Below are positions 1 through 12,705 of a DNA stretch of 64,000 nucleotides, piece by piece. The notes beneath the pieces were generated by a model. It had not been told where the DNA came from. It did no database searches and saw only the letters and a program-made list of their open reading frames with translations. Numbering within the stretch: the stretch's first letter is position 1; every line of letters begins with the position of its first letter. Source of the stretch: Tachypleus tridentatus (lineage: Eukaryota; Arthropoda; Merostomata; Xiphosura; Limulidae); contig NC_134834.1 in NCBI RefSeq assembly GCF_004210375.1, forward strand, positions 140,339,009 through 140,403,008, read 5' to 3'. Made by a program: the position numbers and the translations under genes.

Positions 1-2045
1 TACAGATGTATTTTGGGAGTTTGAAGCGTAGTAGTACTACACATAGTACTTTATTAAGATGCCTGCTCAGGAGCCATTTGTAAGGAACAGTTAATATTTT
101 TTATTAATCTAAATGCTGACTTCAAGGCAATAAGAGAAATTAACTAACATACCTTGGTAAGCCAAAAACTTAACAAACAATATTTAATACGTAATTTCGG
201 TGACTAAAACATATACAGTGCACATTGGTTATTCAGTTTTAAGCTGAGGTTGGATAAGAAATAGTAAGTTGGTTTCTCATCTCCTGTTTTAGGACTATTA
301 ATACTGAAGAAATCTATATCTCGTTTACTATTTTACAACAAACTTCATTATTTAATGATGGGGACATATTTCGCTTTCTTTTAAGTTTAATTTTATTGAC
401 ATATCTACACCACATATAATTTATATTTCGAGAAGTCTTGTTTTTAATAGGACAATGTCATATAATAATTTCTTTTTAGGTTTGTTTGTTTCTTTTTGGC
501 AAGAGTTCTTCATTTTAATGTTTCTTAAATTTTAAAATAACGAAACTTGATACAATGGAATATCATTATTTTACATACTAACCATACGCTTTAACACATT
601 GAAAAAACATAAATCGAAGGCAGTGTCTAGAATATAAATAAGGCATTAAATTTCTCTCAAACATTCTACTTTATAATAAACATAGCTACAAACTAAAATT
701 GGGAATGTTGTAAACTGGATTGAAAATAGGAAAAGATCGTTGAATATTGTCTGCCAAGCAAATTTATCATTCTTATTTCGGACAGGTTATCAATACATAT
801 ATGTTTTCAGACTCTATCGTTAGTGACAGAGATAAAGCAACTGTCCTGGATATACAAGCATAAGTACAGCACTTTACATTGTCTAAGCCCTCTATCTCTC
901 TTTCCCTGCCACTACTGTGTTTCTCATAATGTAATGTATTCTATAGGGTGAGTACCAAATTTAGAAGTGTTACAAACTAAAGTGTTGCTACACTGCTGTT
1001 TTTTTTTTCATTTTTATAAGCAAAAACAATTCCTTTGAGCTACATAGTTACAATTTTTGGGGATTAATTTTAAAGAATACAAAAATATATTTTCTTGCAA
1101 TAACAAGATGCAATTGTATTTCATGTCTTACAGTTTTCTGGAAGAGACTGATACGAGTCGAAAACAAGAAACACGTGCTACGATTATCAGTTAGATGTCA
1201 GGCAATCTGCTTTTATGGAGTTGCTTATAGGAACTTATAATTATGCGTATAATTTTGGACCTAGCTTAAAACTTTAAAAATATATTTGATTCAAGCCTTC
1301 TTTTTAAACTTATATTAATTATATAATTTTTAGCAATTAACAATTAGTAATAATTAAGATGATGAAATAAATTAAGTTTAAAGAAGAATGAAGAGTATTG
1401 CACCATATCATCAGAAACAAACGTGAAAGATAAATATAATTTTCTACGATTATTCATATCACAATCACCGGTGCTCCACATGTTCGTTAACCAACAATTT
1501 TATTTTAAACAAAAGTAATATGTCACTCACGACCCTAATAATAAAGTGGCGATAGATTAATTCTAAATTTATGAAAAATTAAAAGAAAGTCATAAAATAT
1601 CCCTCAGACATATTTCGTTCAATTCAATGTTGTGAAACTGACGTCAGCGACTGTACAATACATAATAGTAGATAAAAGTATAAAAAAATGTAGCATGTGA
1701 AAATGAGAACGCAGTACTTTCGTTATATATTTTATGTCCATATGTACACAATAAAATAAATAATTCAAAACTCTTTAAATTGGATGTTCTCTTGACGTAT
1801 GAACCGTTGCCATGACGATTTCTGACAATACTGTTGAATGGCTCAGATAGTGTGTTTAATCTCTATACAAACTGTAAAGAGGTAGAATGGTTTCGTTTGC
1901 AAGTATTTCTTCAATGACAAATTAAAGCTATTCTCTATACGTCTGTATAGTTTTATCAAGTATAAACATATCTACAGAATTAGTTACTGGAACATAATTT
2001 TGCGAGAATGAAATTTGTCAAAAACATACAACACATTGTAGTAAA
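1..2045. other. AT-rich non-coding stretch
   Basis: No open frame with recognisable motifs and no known repeat is visible on either strand. A consensus CRE octamer TGACGTCA lies at 1639-1646, but an 8-mer is expected about once by chance in a window this size. Homopolymer runs and AT-rich sequence fill the rest. Confidence 0.5.
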
Positions 2046-2159
2046 TATTTTATTATGTCCTATTGCTTCTAGTACACTAGGTGTATTTTATTATGTCCTA
2101 TTGCTTCTAGTACACTAGGTGTATTTTATTATGTCCTATTGCTTCTAGTACACTAGGTG
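2046..2159. repeat. Perfect tandem repeat, 3 x 38 bp
   Basis: Three consecutive copies of a 38-bp unit start at 2046, 2084 and 2122. Each begins TATTTTATTATGTCC and ends CACTAGGTG. The copies look identical base for base, so the expansion is recent or the array is kept homogeneous. Flanking DNA does not continue the period. Confidence 0.95.
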
Positions 2160-3371
2160 AAATTTCTGAACAGGCGGACACTTCAAAATGACTTTTTCCT
2201 CTTGTCTCTATGTAAAAATCTTTCAGAAACCTAAATATGATGGAGAATTACGTTTTGTTTGATGTGTGATTTTTCTATCAGTGGAAATGATTTGTTTGAT
2301 ATATGCGACACTTTTGTGTCAGTTGAAGTTTTTATTTGTCGGAAGAGTTTATTTTGGGAGAATTTGGTTGCTACAGAACTTTGTGTTGATAAAAGTATTT
2401 GTTAAGCGTGTGACTTGTCTGTTCTAAATGTTATTTGTTCGACGTGATTCTTTCAGTGAATGGGATTTGTTTGCCTTGAATGTGGTTCTTTTGTCAATGT
2501 CTTTTTTCAGTATAATATATTTCTCTCATTAGAAGTAATTAACTTGCTATGTCACTTTCTCTGTCAGGGACAGTAGAGGATGCGATATTTTTGTAATATA
2601 TGAACTGTCGTTTTCATTTAAGTATAAATCACCAGTTTAGTGGGTTACATTCCCTAGTGTTTGTTAATCAGACTTTTCTACAGTGTATTTTGTATTTATG
2701 GCAAAGCTACTAACTTTATGTGCTACTGTTCTTAATTTTTACTTACACAGCAGATAGAATGTAACTAGTAAGCGCATCTCTACAACCTACTATTCCAGCT
2801 AAGAGACTGACTTTCACTCTTATAATACTCAAAGCTGAAATTGCATGAAATATTTTGTGATATCTCATAAATTCGAACGCGGATCGCCAACTGCGAAAAG
2901 CATTAACACAAGGTCCACCCATACCTTACCCTTAATATGTGTCATCTATTTGGTATTAAGATTTCCTATCAATATGTATTTGGTTAGAACGTGTCTTTCT
3001 AACTGAAGATAAAAGTTTGTGTTTTATGTCATTCATACATATATATGTACTTTTTAGTTTGTTTGTTGAATGTCGTTTATTTCATACAACACTTCTTGTT
3101 GCAAGACATTACTTACCTATGGTTTCGTTATCAAAAAATGAAGAAATAAACATTTCAAACCACAATAAATTATTCAGTTATTATTATACAAAACGTGTAG
3201 TTATATTGGTACCAAAATGGTCACGAAAACAAATAACTGTTGTTAATCTTTGGGAAATAAAACTAATTATCTAAGTAGAAATGCATTAAACAAATTCTGA
3301 AACTCGTGTCGATTGTTTCAGTAAACGACTTGTGAGAGGTTTAACGGTATTGCTCCTTGACAACTTTGCAG
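2160..3371. other. AT-rich non-coding stretch
   Basis: No recognisable gene or repeat. An open frame at 3017-3274 (+) shows no family motif, and its length is expected by chance at this base composition. Confidence 0.4.
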
Positions 3372-3520
3372 TTTAGTTTGAATTTCACGCAAACTTATAC
3401 GAGAGCTACCGGCGCTAGCCGTCCCTAATGTAGCAGCGTAAGACAAGAGGGAAGGCAGCTAGTCATCACCACCCATCGCCAACGAATGGTGGGATTGACC
3501 GTCACATTATAAAGCCCTTT
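3372..3520 (-). mobile_element. SINE-A fragment (lacks tRNA head)
   Basis: Matches the 3' two thirds of the tRNA-Thr-headed SINE seen fully at 19641-19920. It keeps the tail-proximal GAATTTC..GC box, the GCTAGCCGTCCCTAAT box and the GGCAGCTAGTCATCACCACC box on the plus strand. It breaks off after GTGGGATTGACCGTCACATTATAA. The tRNA head is missing and the copy is diverged, so it is an old insertion. Confidence 0.85.
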
Positions 3521-6219
3521 AATTTTATTACTTCTTTTTTATATATACAATGCGGTGAGCTCGGAAGTTTAAAAATAAAAACGGTATATTATAATTTCAC
3601 GGCTCGGAGCCTTTTCCCTAACTATCAGCACTAACGGACTATGGATGATGACAGCGCTGCTAAGTTCAACATGGGTGAAACTTATCACTTTAGTTATCGG
3701 AATGTAAAACTACCTCACATTTGCGCTGCGCTAGATTCTGTGATATTTAAATTATGAAAAATAAATCAGTGCTTAAAGCGTGAAAATAGTCATATATTTT
3801 CAGGTATGTTTTTGAGCTAAATGTCAGTATAAATTCTTCCAAACAGCCAGATAAAATTCAGTGAGAGACAATTTTTTAATTGGTTGAAAACCTTAATGAA
3901 TGCTACGAAAAACAAACTTCCCGCTAGAAAATAAATGTCAAATTTGTCACAGGGTGGTAAAGGCTTGTGCTTATATCAGCTCTTTTAACACTACAAATTT
4001 CCGATACAATTAATATATACTAATTTTTCACTTATTTTATCATAGTAGTAAATTGTTTAGCAAATGAAAAGAGAAAAGTATAATAATATATGTGAAAATG
4101 TAAACTTATTTTGCATGTGTCTATATGAAGTTATTTCTTATGAAAAAATTATTATTGAAGGAAACAATTAACACAATACAACGTCTATTAATACAGATTT
4201 TTTTTCTGCTTAAAAGACTACATGTGGGCTTCTACCTAATGTTTCTAGCATTCAAAAAACAAATAAACTGACCATTAAAAATTTGCAGCCCAAAATGTAC
4301 ATTATGTAGAATTATTTTTTTTTAACATATTAATTCGAATTTTCATCAAAGCCTCTCTAACAGAACATTACTAAATTAGCTTCAAACTATTTTTATGGCT
4401 TCTATTCTACTCATCAAATTAAACGTAAAGAAGACAATAAGTAAACTTCCCAGAATAAAATAAAAACAAAACTTTTCTCACAGTAAAACATGCGGTCATA
4501 AGTTCAGTCAGGTAACTTTTATCTTATTCGCTATGAGCTTGGGGTGAATTGTTTAAAACTTAGTCACACTAAGTTGTTTCGTTTCATCTGTAGCCCTAAA
4601 CATTTACCGCAGGCTTCCCCAACCTTTTGTTTCTCAAACAACTGATAACAATTATAAAATTATATCAAACATTACTATGAGCGCTCATTATTAATATCTG
4701 TAGTGCATATTTGTGCATAAAATATATTTTAATACTAGCAATAAAAGACATTATAACACCATATATGTTATTTTTCTTGAATTGAACGTTCAATGCTTTT
4801 TCTTTTCAACTTTTACGGGAATGTTACTCCAAAGCACAAACTGTAACTAATTATACAAATCTTCAACTGGTTTAACTAAGTAATTCTATTCGAATCACTA
4901 GCATGCATTTCTAAAGCTTAGTAAACCTTATTATTTAAAGAGTTTTGTTGCTACTTATGGTAATAAAAAAAACACTCTTTCAAAGTTAGAGATTGAAACA
5001 ACAAAAGTTAAGATGATAAATAATTATAGTTATAAGCGTCATATTTTATCTCTATTCATCTGTGGTCGTTATTGTACGAATATAATAGCTTCCTTAAATT
5101 TTCTGACAGTGCACTTGGCGGTTTTGGTAATAATATATATGGAGAATAGTACTTTCATTTTCATGTGTTATTTGTCCATGATAAGTTTAAATATCATCTT
5201 TAACTGCACTTATTTCGTGTTGTTGTTTGAAACTAGTATCAATACGCTCTCATATCTTATTGTGTAAGATTGTTCCGATTTCACCGATGAATGTATGAAG
5301 GTAGACAAAAATGTTAGATTTCCAATTCGCTCTGAATTACTCGAATGACGAGATGGGTGTAGACTTTCTTAACGTTACCTTAAAGATCTATAATGATAAT
5401 AATATACAATTCACTTTGTTTTGCACACACTTTAGAAAACATTTTTTTTCTATTTTCAATTCCCTTTACCGAATATTTTTTTAAAAAGGTGCAATTATTA
5501 GAGGGTTGAAAATCATCTTTTGCATTTGTAGTGAAAAACTGAAATCTCTCCTTCTGAGCAACGAACTCCCACCTTTTTCACATACGAACACATTTTCAAA
5601 TACTATGACGAGCAAAAATTAACATCACACCTCCAATATGAAAAAAAATACAAATACAACAGAAAAAAATACTTTTACGGTACATTAATAGAATAAGCTA
5701 TCTACACGAAAATAAAAACTATGCTCAGAAAATCTAAACTTATAAAATCGCCAGGTCCATGTCTAAAAAAAGAAGTTTCAAAATCTCAGAACACTACCCT
5801 ATAATATAACAAAAGTAACTGCCTAACAAAAACGTATTTTCAGTCTACAAATTGGTTTCTTGTCTCCAGTGTTGTTTACCAGCTTACATGTAGCATCTGC
5901 AATCATACTTACATTGAAAAAAACCGGAAGAACCTCATACAAAAAGATATGAGAACATATTGACTCTTTAAAAACATGAAAGAAGTGCAGTTGAAACTGA
6001 TTTTTAAACTAATCATGAACAAATAACACCTGACATTAAACCACCATTCTCCGTATAAATCTTCACCAAGTTCACTGACAGAAAGTTTAAAGGTTTTATC
6101 AAACACTTCTGACTACGAACGCTGTAAATATATACTTAACATATTCGATTATAATTTATTATTTAAACAAACTGAAGCTTTGTACCGATAGTTAGGGTTT
6201 TTGTGTTTTGTTTGTGTGT
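3521..6219. other. AT-rich non-coding stretch
   Basis: No gene, RNA or repeat family is recognised. Short open frames at 5013-5267 (+) and 5909-6106 (-) are hydrophobic, AT-driven and without motifs. A few local similarities were seen but nothing that can be named. Confidence 0.4.
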
Positions 6220-6221
6220 CT

Positions 6222-6262
6222 AGCATTCTTGAAGAAGATGTGAAACGAAACGTTGAACGTCC
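6222..6262 (+). other. Possible decayed PLE terminal-repeat core
   Basis: The stretch contains CTTGAAGAAGATGTG followed by CGAAACGTTGAACG. This resembles the CTGA..GA / CGAAACGTTG core in the terminal repeats of the Penelope-like element at 41.5 and 44.3 kb. Stem II is not clearly formed. It could be a very old PLE end or a chance match. Confidence 0.25.
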
Positions 6263-6522
6263 ATTTAAAGAAAAGTGAGAAATTTGATGTCATAACGTCG
6301 TTTATTAATATTATTACTACAAGTAATATGATTCAAATTTACTAGCGAGTTGTTGTGTTGAAAAAATCTTAGCAGGAGATAAAGCACTGATTCAATTTTT
6401 TTTCATATATAATTATTGTTAAGCTTGTCAGAAAAATAACTTTTAAATTATTATTTATTTCAGTTATCGCCACATATAACACTCTATAAACAGTTATCCT
6501 TTTATATTTTCACATCAATGAA

Positions 6523-7010
6523 CAAAACCCTATTTAACCTGATGTATGTTCACTACTAATACATGTATCATATTTAAAGTGGTCACCATGAATTAGTCCG
6601 GCATGGCCAAGTGGTTAAGGCACTTAATTCGTAATCTGAGGGTCGCAGGTTCGAATTCCCGTCACACCAAATATGCTTGCCGTGGGGGCGTTATAATGTG
6701 ACAAATAACCCCCCTAATTAACCCCACTATTCGCTAGGAAAATAGTAACCTAAGAGTTAGCGATGAGTGGTGATAACTAGCTGCTAAATTAGGGACCGCT
6801 AACGCAGATAGCCCTCGTGTAGTTTTACGCGAAATTCAAAACAAACCAAATCACCATGAGTTATGGTGCCTTGATATCTTTTTACAACAGTATAAGTGAA
6901 TCTTAAAGACGCCACCATGAATATCTGCCAGTCTAAATTTCTGTTTACATCTATATAAATGTATCTTAATGTAAATAACCATCATGAATATTTGCCACTT
7001 TTGTTTGTTA
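6523..7010. repeat. Degenerate 61-66 bp tandem repeat split by a SINE
   Basis: The motif CACCATGAATAT recurs at about 6585, 6853, 6914 and 6980. Between copies lie related stretches ending in 'gtatcttaa' or 'gaatcttaa'. With the SINE at 6596-6850 removed, the spacing is 61-66 bp. The units are strongly diverged, so the array is old. Confidence 0.5.
6596..6850 (+). mobile_element. SINE-A, near full length
   Basis: The tRNA-like head starts with CCGGCATGGCCAAGTGGTTA (A-box region) and has the B-box GGTTCGAATTCCC. The body and the GCGAAATTCAAAACAAACC tail follow. Likely target duplications flank it: TCACCATGAATTA at 6583-6595 and TCACCATGAGTTA at 6851-6863, 12 of 13 matching. Part of the body is deleted near TAGCTGCTAAATTAGG. 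Confidence 0.93.
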
Positions 7011-7566
7011 CTTCTCATAGAAAATGTTTAATTTTGAAACGCATATGAAAGTTATTAAATTAAAAGATGTATTCTAGAAAAAGGACTCAGTTTAAGCTCA
7101 CAAAGAAACTAATTACTAAATTCTTTGATCAATCAACTCATTCCGAAGTGAATCGTTCAAAAATATATCGATTTTATTATCCACTGCAGCATCAGCTGGG
7201 AAAGACCTGTAGTTCTCCCACACTACTGTTTCGCTACAAATAATTTATGTAGTAATTATAGACTAGCATATTGTTCAGGAAAAAAGAGCATGTATTCCTC
7301 TCCAAGGTTTTCTAAACATTCATTCCTTTGCAAAAAAGTATAAAAAATTGTATATTTATGAATATGTCTACCATATTTCCAAACTGGGATATGTGTAATG
7401 ATATAAAAAAAAACGTTCAAGCGATTTGTACCTAAAACAAATCATTTTAATGTTAAGTTTCTTGATTCGTTCACAATTAATTTTTCTTCTAAACTCAGTT
7501 TGGTGTGAACTTCGATGACTCGCACTAAATGGCTTTCTACTATAAGTTCCGGAATGAAGCGAATAG

Positions 7567-7684
7567 CGTGTGTGTGTCTCATAGCAAACTCACACCGTGT
7601 TATCTGCTGTGTTCATCAGGGAGAATCGAATCTCTATTTTGGCGTTGTAAATTCGAATACTTCTGCTGTCCCACAGGAAAATGA
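7567..7684 (-). mobile_element. SINE-B copy
   Basis: Shares with the copies at 11.4, 46.9, 52.6, 54.8 and 56.3 kb the order ATAGCAAA, then GGGAGAATCGAATCTC (B-box on the minus strand), then GGCGTTGTAAATTCG and GCTGTCCCACAGG. Read on the minus strand it is a tRNA-derived SINE, with a Val(TAC)-like loop in the best copies. A 66-codon open frame over it on the plus strand (7515-7715) is an accident of the SINE. Confidence 0.7.
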
Positions 7685-7865
7685 AGCGAATACCATGAAC
7701 ATGAAAGAGAGATGAGAGGATGTAAACACGTGTCATTTTGGTGCAATAATTATTTTCTTTATTTCGAGAATTTCATAATACAGGATTCAATCGATACATA
7801 TAATGTGAATGAGAGGATAAAAAAAAAACCACTAAATAGGACTTAGATTAGATAGTAAATATATT

Positions 7866-8052
7866 CGCGGCTACACAACGTACAGCCGCCAATTCTTGAA
7901 GAACACTTGGCCAAAGAACGGAACTCAACTGTCACTTCTGTAGCTTACCCACTGCCTTAAAGTGCCGAAGCTGTGTTTGCAATAACGGACCACGAACTCT
8001 GAATCGTCAAGTTCACAGTTTTAGCACGTTAACCACTAGGCCAGGCTTGGCC
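7866..8052 (-). mobile_element. Different tRNA-derived SINE (single copy here)
   Basis: On the minus strand it starts GGGCCAAGCCTGGCCTAGTG, a plausible tRNA 5' end with A-box. A degenerate B-box region AGAGTTCGTGG follows about 40 bases on, then an unrelated body. It does not match SINE-A, B or C outside the tRNA part. Boundaries are approximate. Confidence 0.5.
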
Positions 8053-8476
8053 CATCAGTGTTTCAAAATCTGATAACTGCTTCCATATTCACTTTTATTT
8101 AATTTCCATAAAATGTAAATGTTTCCATATCTATGTTCATCGAGCTTTCATCTGTATTTATAAATCGTAACTGCTTTTGCATCACTTACATTGAACTTCT
8201 TTTAATCTTTTGATACCGCAGATGTTTTTTTGTACTTGCCCTTTAAATTTTCATTAGTTTTGGAAAATCCAAGTGCAAATATAAAGATTTGATAGAATAA
8301 AATATGCCAAACTAGAATTTGAAAAACATTCCCTTCATTAAAGATCCAGAACATAAAATATACCAAGTGAATTGCGTTATAAAACTTTTAAAGTAATTCT
8401 CATAATATTTTATAACTAAATATTAGTATCAAATTGTAATGAAAATGAATCGTCGCCACGATTTCTGTACGTACAG

Positions 8477-8613
8477 TACAGTTTATGAAGGCAGGTTATT
8501 GAATACTACAGTTCGTAAATACAGGTTATTGATATTCCCTTTTCCATATACTCCGCCTTTCCTACAAGGTTTTTTGTTTGTTTCCATTCTCAATATGAAT
8601 TCTTAAATTTGTC
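8477..8613 (+). repeat. Local direct duplication, copy 1
   Basis: Begins TACAGTTTATGAAGGCAGGT and ends ATTCTTAAATTTGTC. Copy 2 lies 259 bp downstream at 8736-8878. Matching is near exact, except for a small indel after the first 'ggttattga' and one near 'gatattcc'. The two internal half-units (TACAGTTTATGAAGGCAGG / TACAGTTCGTAAATACAGG) are themselves related. Confidence 0.93.
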
Positions 8614-8735
8614 AATGCTGTCTCAGTTAAATTTCTTTACTCAAATTTATTATCTGAGTATGTTACTTTAGCTTAGTTTTTCATTATCTGACAAGCAACA
8701 AAGAACAAATAATTGCCGTAAAATATTTTTAATAC

Positions 8736-8878
8736 TACAGTTTATGAAGGCAGGTTATTGATATCCCCTTTTGAATACTACAGTTCGTAAATACAGGTTA
8801 TTGATATTCCATATACTCCGCCTTTCCTACAAGGTTTTTTGTTTGTTTCCATTCTCAATATGAATTCTTAAATTTGTC
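8736..8878 (+). repeat. Local direct duplication, copy 2
   Basis: Second copy of the block at 8477-8613, with near-exact sequence and two short indels. The 122 bp between the copies do not repeat. Confidence 0.93.
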
Positions 8879-10962
8879 TCTTGGAAAATACATTTTAAGT
8901 ACGTACATAATTGAACAGGTTTACAAACTGTTCTTCTGCTATATATGATCCGCAGTTTAAATTTCACTTAAAATAATATCAACTATAAATTCCATAAATT
9001 CTTCTTGATATGGATTTAGAGATTCACTTTTTGTGTCGTATAGTACATCAAATTATTTCTCTTAAACTTTCACACACTAATCAGTGTTGAGAAATTGAGA
9101 TTGAGGCTATTATTCCTGTTTTTGATTATACTCGATATCATTTTTTGTTAATTTTCTGGTTTCGTTTTTTATTCGTAAACTGTAGCCTAACGTTCACACA
9201 AATACATGTATGTAGACAGGTAATGAATATCCTAACACCTATATACAAAACTTTGCACTATCCAGTATCTGAAATTAGCATTCGAATAATTTGCTTTCCA
9301 TAGGTGAAACGTATTACATCATTAGTGAAACAAACAAAACATACTGAAGTTGCAATATCCGAGTGATTCTTCAAGAGCACGTGATAATGTATAAAAATGT
9401 ACACGTGACTTTCGATCGAATTAATGACGTATACGGTTAATCTCTATATATTCTACAGCCATAGTGAACCTTTATTACCATCCTACAAAGAATACGCTCT
9501 GTAATCTTAATACATCATATTTTTTTTGGAGGTTACAGACCGAACACCCAGAATCATCATAATGCATCATCTAAGTACTGAAAGAACAAATTAGCATTAT
9601 TTTGCTTTATTTTTTACTGTTTTGTTGCAGAAAATAGCATAAGCTTACTGCATTACTCATCTGCAGTTGAGTAACAGACCTTTAACGTGCTGTGTAAAAT
9701 TTTAATTTTACGTTCCTTTAAAAATAGAAGGTCTGGAAAGGAATATTAAAAAAGAGATATGTGAAATTGATACAAACAATGTAAGCAGATTATGAAATGT
9801 TACAGAAGCTTTCCATCGCTGTTATATTTCAGATTATTTATTTTTTCAGTAAGCAGTCATCTCTTACCTCTATAAATTAATTACGTAATGCTACAATACG
9901 AATTTCAATTCCGTTAAATATCTATGTAATTCTATAGTTTTTATTATATCCCTTTATATGAATTTATGTTACACAAATACTTCAAAGTAAATTTTGTTTT
10001 TCTAGCACAAAAGAATGTTACTATGGAAACCATTTTGCAGGTTATCACGCGCTATGAATTTCTATTTTGTTTCTTTCATTTTTGTTAAACAGAATTTATC
10101 GTTGTAAGGTATTGTCAGATAAAGTCATTAACTATACAAATCCCTCAGGGAAATACTAACTTATAGAAGGAGTTATAGAAAAAACAAAATAATTACTTCG
10201 TTCTCTAAGAATTTTCCGTTCCTGCTCGTCATTGTCGACAGTGTATTTCCAACAATTGGTAGTTCAGTTGATACAAATGAGTCTTAGCGCTGATTGTAGT
10301 CATTAGATACGAGACCATTACACAGGACTCGAATTTATTTCTGTTTTTATCTTTTGGTGCAATGAAGAACGTAGAAAAGTTTAAAGAACATGAATAATTT
10401 TCGCTACTTATTCAAAACTATTCAAAGTTGTCAATGCTGTGTTTGTAGTTTTGTTAAATATTTTCAGATTTTACTTGCTTATAGAAAATAAATAAAAGTA
10501 TTTGTTCTCGTGTATTTTACAAAGAATAACTTATCCAATAACCACAACTAGAAGTGAATAGCTCCAACATTGTTTTCCCTTTAAATACAAGCTTAACTTA
10601 CAACCCTTAGAAAAGGGGTCAGGTCAAGGACACTAGTCTGGTGTAGCGACCTAGGCCTCGATGATAGTGCCAAACGTCTTTCTTTTTGCTAAATCAAATC
10701 TTTTCAGAATGACTCATATTTTTAAGATCCACATGAAGATGCCGGTAAATTACGTACTTACAATTTTTTCCACCAGTTTGTTTTTTCTACTTTAATATAT
10801 TCCTTCTTTCATTACACGTGTGCATGTAATAATGTGCTGCTGAAACAAGGAAAACGGAGATAGTTTGTTAACTATGGAGCATAGTTACTGTTATCGTTTT
10901 AAATAAATTATAATTAACAATAAAATAATGTTAACAATACGTGTCTCTGATTTTAACACTGT
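8879..10962. other. AT-rich non-coding stretch with an X-box-like site
   Basis: No gene or repeat family is recognised. GTTACTATGGAAAC at 10017-10030 fits the RFX X-box consensus; a second such site is at 25275-25288. Confidence 0.35.
10017..10030. promoter_or_regulatory. RFX X-box-like motif
   Basis: GTTACTATGGAAAC is an imperfect palindrome matching the X-box bound by RFX factors, which regulate ciliary genes in animals. No nearby gene is visible, so function is unproven. Confidence 0.3.
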
Positions 10963-11055
10963 TGTCTGTCAGTGGTTCAGCGGTAGACTTACAACACAAA
11001 AATTCGGATCAAAATGCATACAGTTTATTATTTAGCTTTGAGCTAAAACAAACAA
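10963..11055 (+). mobile_element. SINE-C fragment
   Basis: CAGTGGTTCAGCGGTAGACTTACAAC.. forms the tRNA-like head. It is followed by a degraded B-box region and TTTAGCTTTGAGCTAAAACAAACAA at the tail. Orientation is opposite to most SINE-C copies in the window. The body is shortened. Confidence 0.55.
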
Positions 11056-11436
11056 TTCAACACCCTTATATTACATATTTTTGCCGCGCAAACTTTCCTT
11101 CATAGTATTGCTTGAGGTATACAGGACATAGATAATCCACTAAATAATCAGCTAAAAAAAAAACCACCAATAACAACCTACTACTGGCATTAACTTTCAA
11201 TTACAGGGTTGTATGACTGATAGAATAACTCGCATGCATTATCATCTTTGAACGAAAATTTGTTCAGTTGATGAGTATTGATAACGTATTTTAATAGTAA
11301 GGAACATCGGCTGACGTTGAGAGAGGTGAAAAAATGGTCGACTTAGAGATTATTGAATTACAGCAGTTAAAGTCAGCAGGAAAGTGTTAAATGGAGCTGC
11401 AGTCTTTCTTCTTCAGTGGCATGAAAACAACAGTGT

Positions 11437-11563
11437 GTGTGTGTGTTTTTTTTTTCTTATAGCAAAGCCACATCGGGCTATCTTCTCAGCCAACCTAGTG
11501 GAATCGAACCCCTGATTTTAGCGTTGTAAATCCGGAGACATACCGCTGTACTAGCGGGGGGCC
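11437..11563 (-). mobile_element. SINE-B copy
   Basis: One of the best preserved SINE-B copies. It reads CTTATAGCAAAGCCACATCG, GAATCGAACCCCTGATTTTA, GCGTTGTAAATCCGGAGACA, TACCGCTGTACTAGCGG. Read on the minus strand the head has the A-box and the B-box GGGGTTCGATTCC. The loop TTTACAA suggests a tRNA-Val(TAC) ancestor. Confidence 0.85.
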
Positions 11564-12114
11564 GAAAACAACAGGAGTCCCTATTATTATAAAATGTTAT
11601 AATCAAAATAGATGTACAAAGTCAGAAAGAAATACTTTGTTCGATGTGGTTTGCGACAGGAATGTAACGGGAGAAAGAGTAAATAAAGTAAATGATGTGA
11701 GAGAAACCGAATAAATCAAGAGAGAGGCGAAGAAAAAATATTAATGCAAGTTAGAAACAATATCTTATTCTGAATATCTGCATTATTGATTATGATAATA
11801 AACAACAATTTGTTATTTATATTAGTATGAGTCAATTCCTAACACAAATAAGCATAGTCTTAATAAAGTTGAAAATAAAACAATATTCAGGTATAGTATG
11901 TGTTAAAAGCGGATTATAACATAATACTAAATAGAAACATGATGGAAGTTTATTTTTAATTATAGCGAAATATAACATTTTGTCTATATTGAGCATTTAT
12001 TCATGAACTGACCAAAAAGAAAACAAGAAGATTTAGTTAAGTGATACAAAAAGCTAACTCGATGATAGATGTCAAAGTACATAATAAAAGAAAACAATAA
12101 ATGTCGTAATTAAC

Positions 12115-12705
12115 AGATCAGACCGAAAATTAAGCAATGAAGAAATACATATACTTAACAAAAGACTTAACTTCGCAGTAACACCTAGAAATATTCCATC
12201 CATCGAAATGAAAGCCAACCTGAAAGACGTAGCTAGAAGACTGGTGATTCACTCTACACAAACAAAAACACCAACAAAACAATCACCAGAAAGAAGACAA
12301 CTTCGACAACAATTCCACCGACAGCCAACAACCTCTCTTTCCAGGTAGAACTGAAAACATCTCTTCCCCCGAAACACCTCTAAACAGTATCTTAAACAAC
12401 GTTTTCAAAGAGTTTTCACATAAAACTACCAACATAATTTCACAGAAAATAAAACTAAAAAATAATCTCACCCAAAAAAGATATTAATTCTATAAACAAC
12501 TTAAAACAAGACAACAACATCAAAATTCTAAATGCAAATAAAGGCAGTGCTATCATTATAATGAACACAAATGAATACATTCAAAAATGAACATCTTATC
12601 AGATACAAAGAAATTTAAATCAATACACACAAATCCAACAAAGACACATGAAAATCAATTAAGCAAATACCACTACAAGTGAAAAAAACAACACAATATG
12701 AGAAA
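12115..12705 (+). mobile_element. Penelope-like element fragment (N-terminal coding part)
   Basis: The plus-strand translation from about 12120 gives DRKLSNEEIHILNKRLNFAV and then PRNIPSIEMKANLKDVARRL. This matches the linker of the minus-strand PLE at 41.5-44.4 kb (its 43538-43747). Further on, MNTNEYIQK followed by a stop, then ILSDTKKFKSIHTN, matches that element's 43113-43295. Several stops and frame changes are present. The copy ends before the reverse-transcriptase core, so it is a truncated dead insertion of the same family. A chance frame at 12283-12471 on the other strand should be ignored. Confidence 0.85.

Noticed and set aside
1639-1646. Consensus CRE octamer TGACGTCA
   Set aside because: An 8-base palindrome is expected about once in 64 kb and no promoter context is visible.
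6596-6668. tRNA-like sequence with A- and B-boxes (likewise in all SINE-A, B and C heads)
   Set aside because: The acceptor stems do not close properly and every instance continues into a SINE body, so none is called a tRNA gene.
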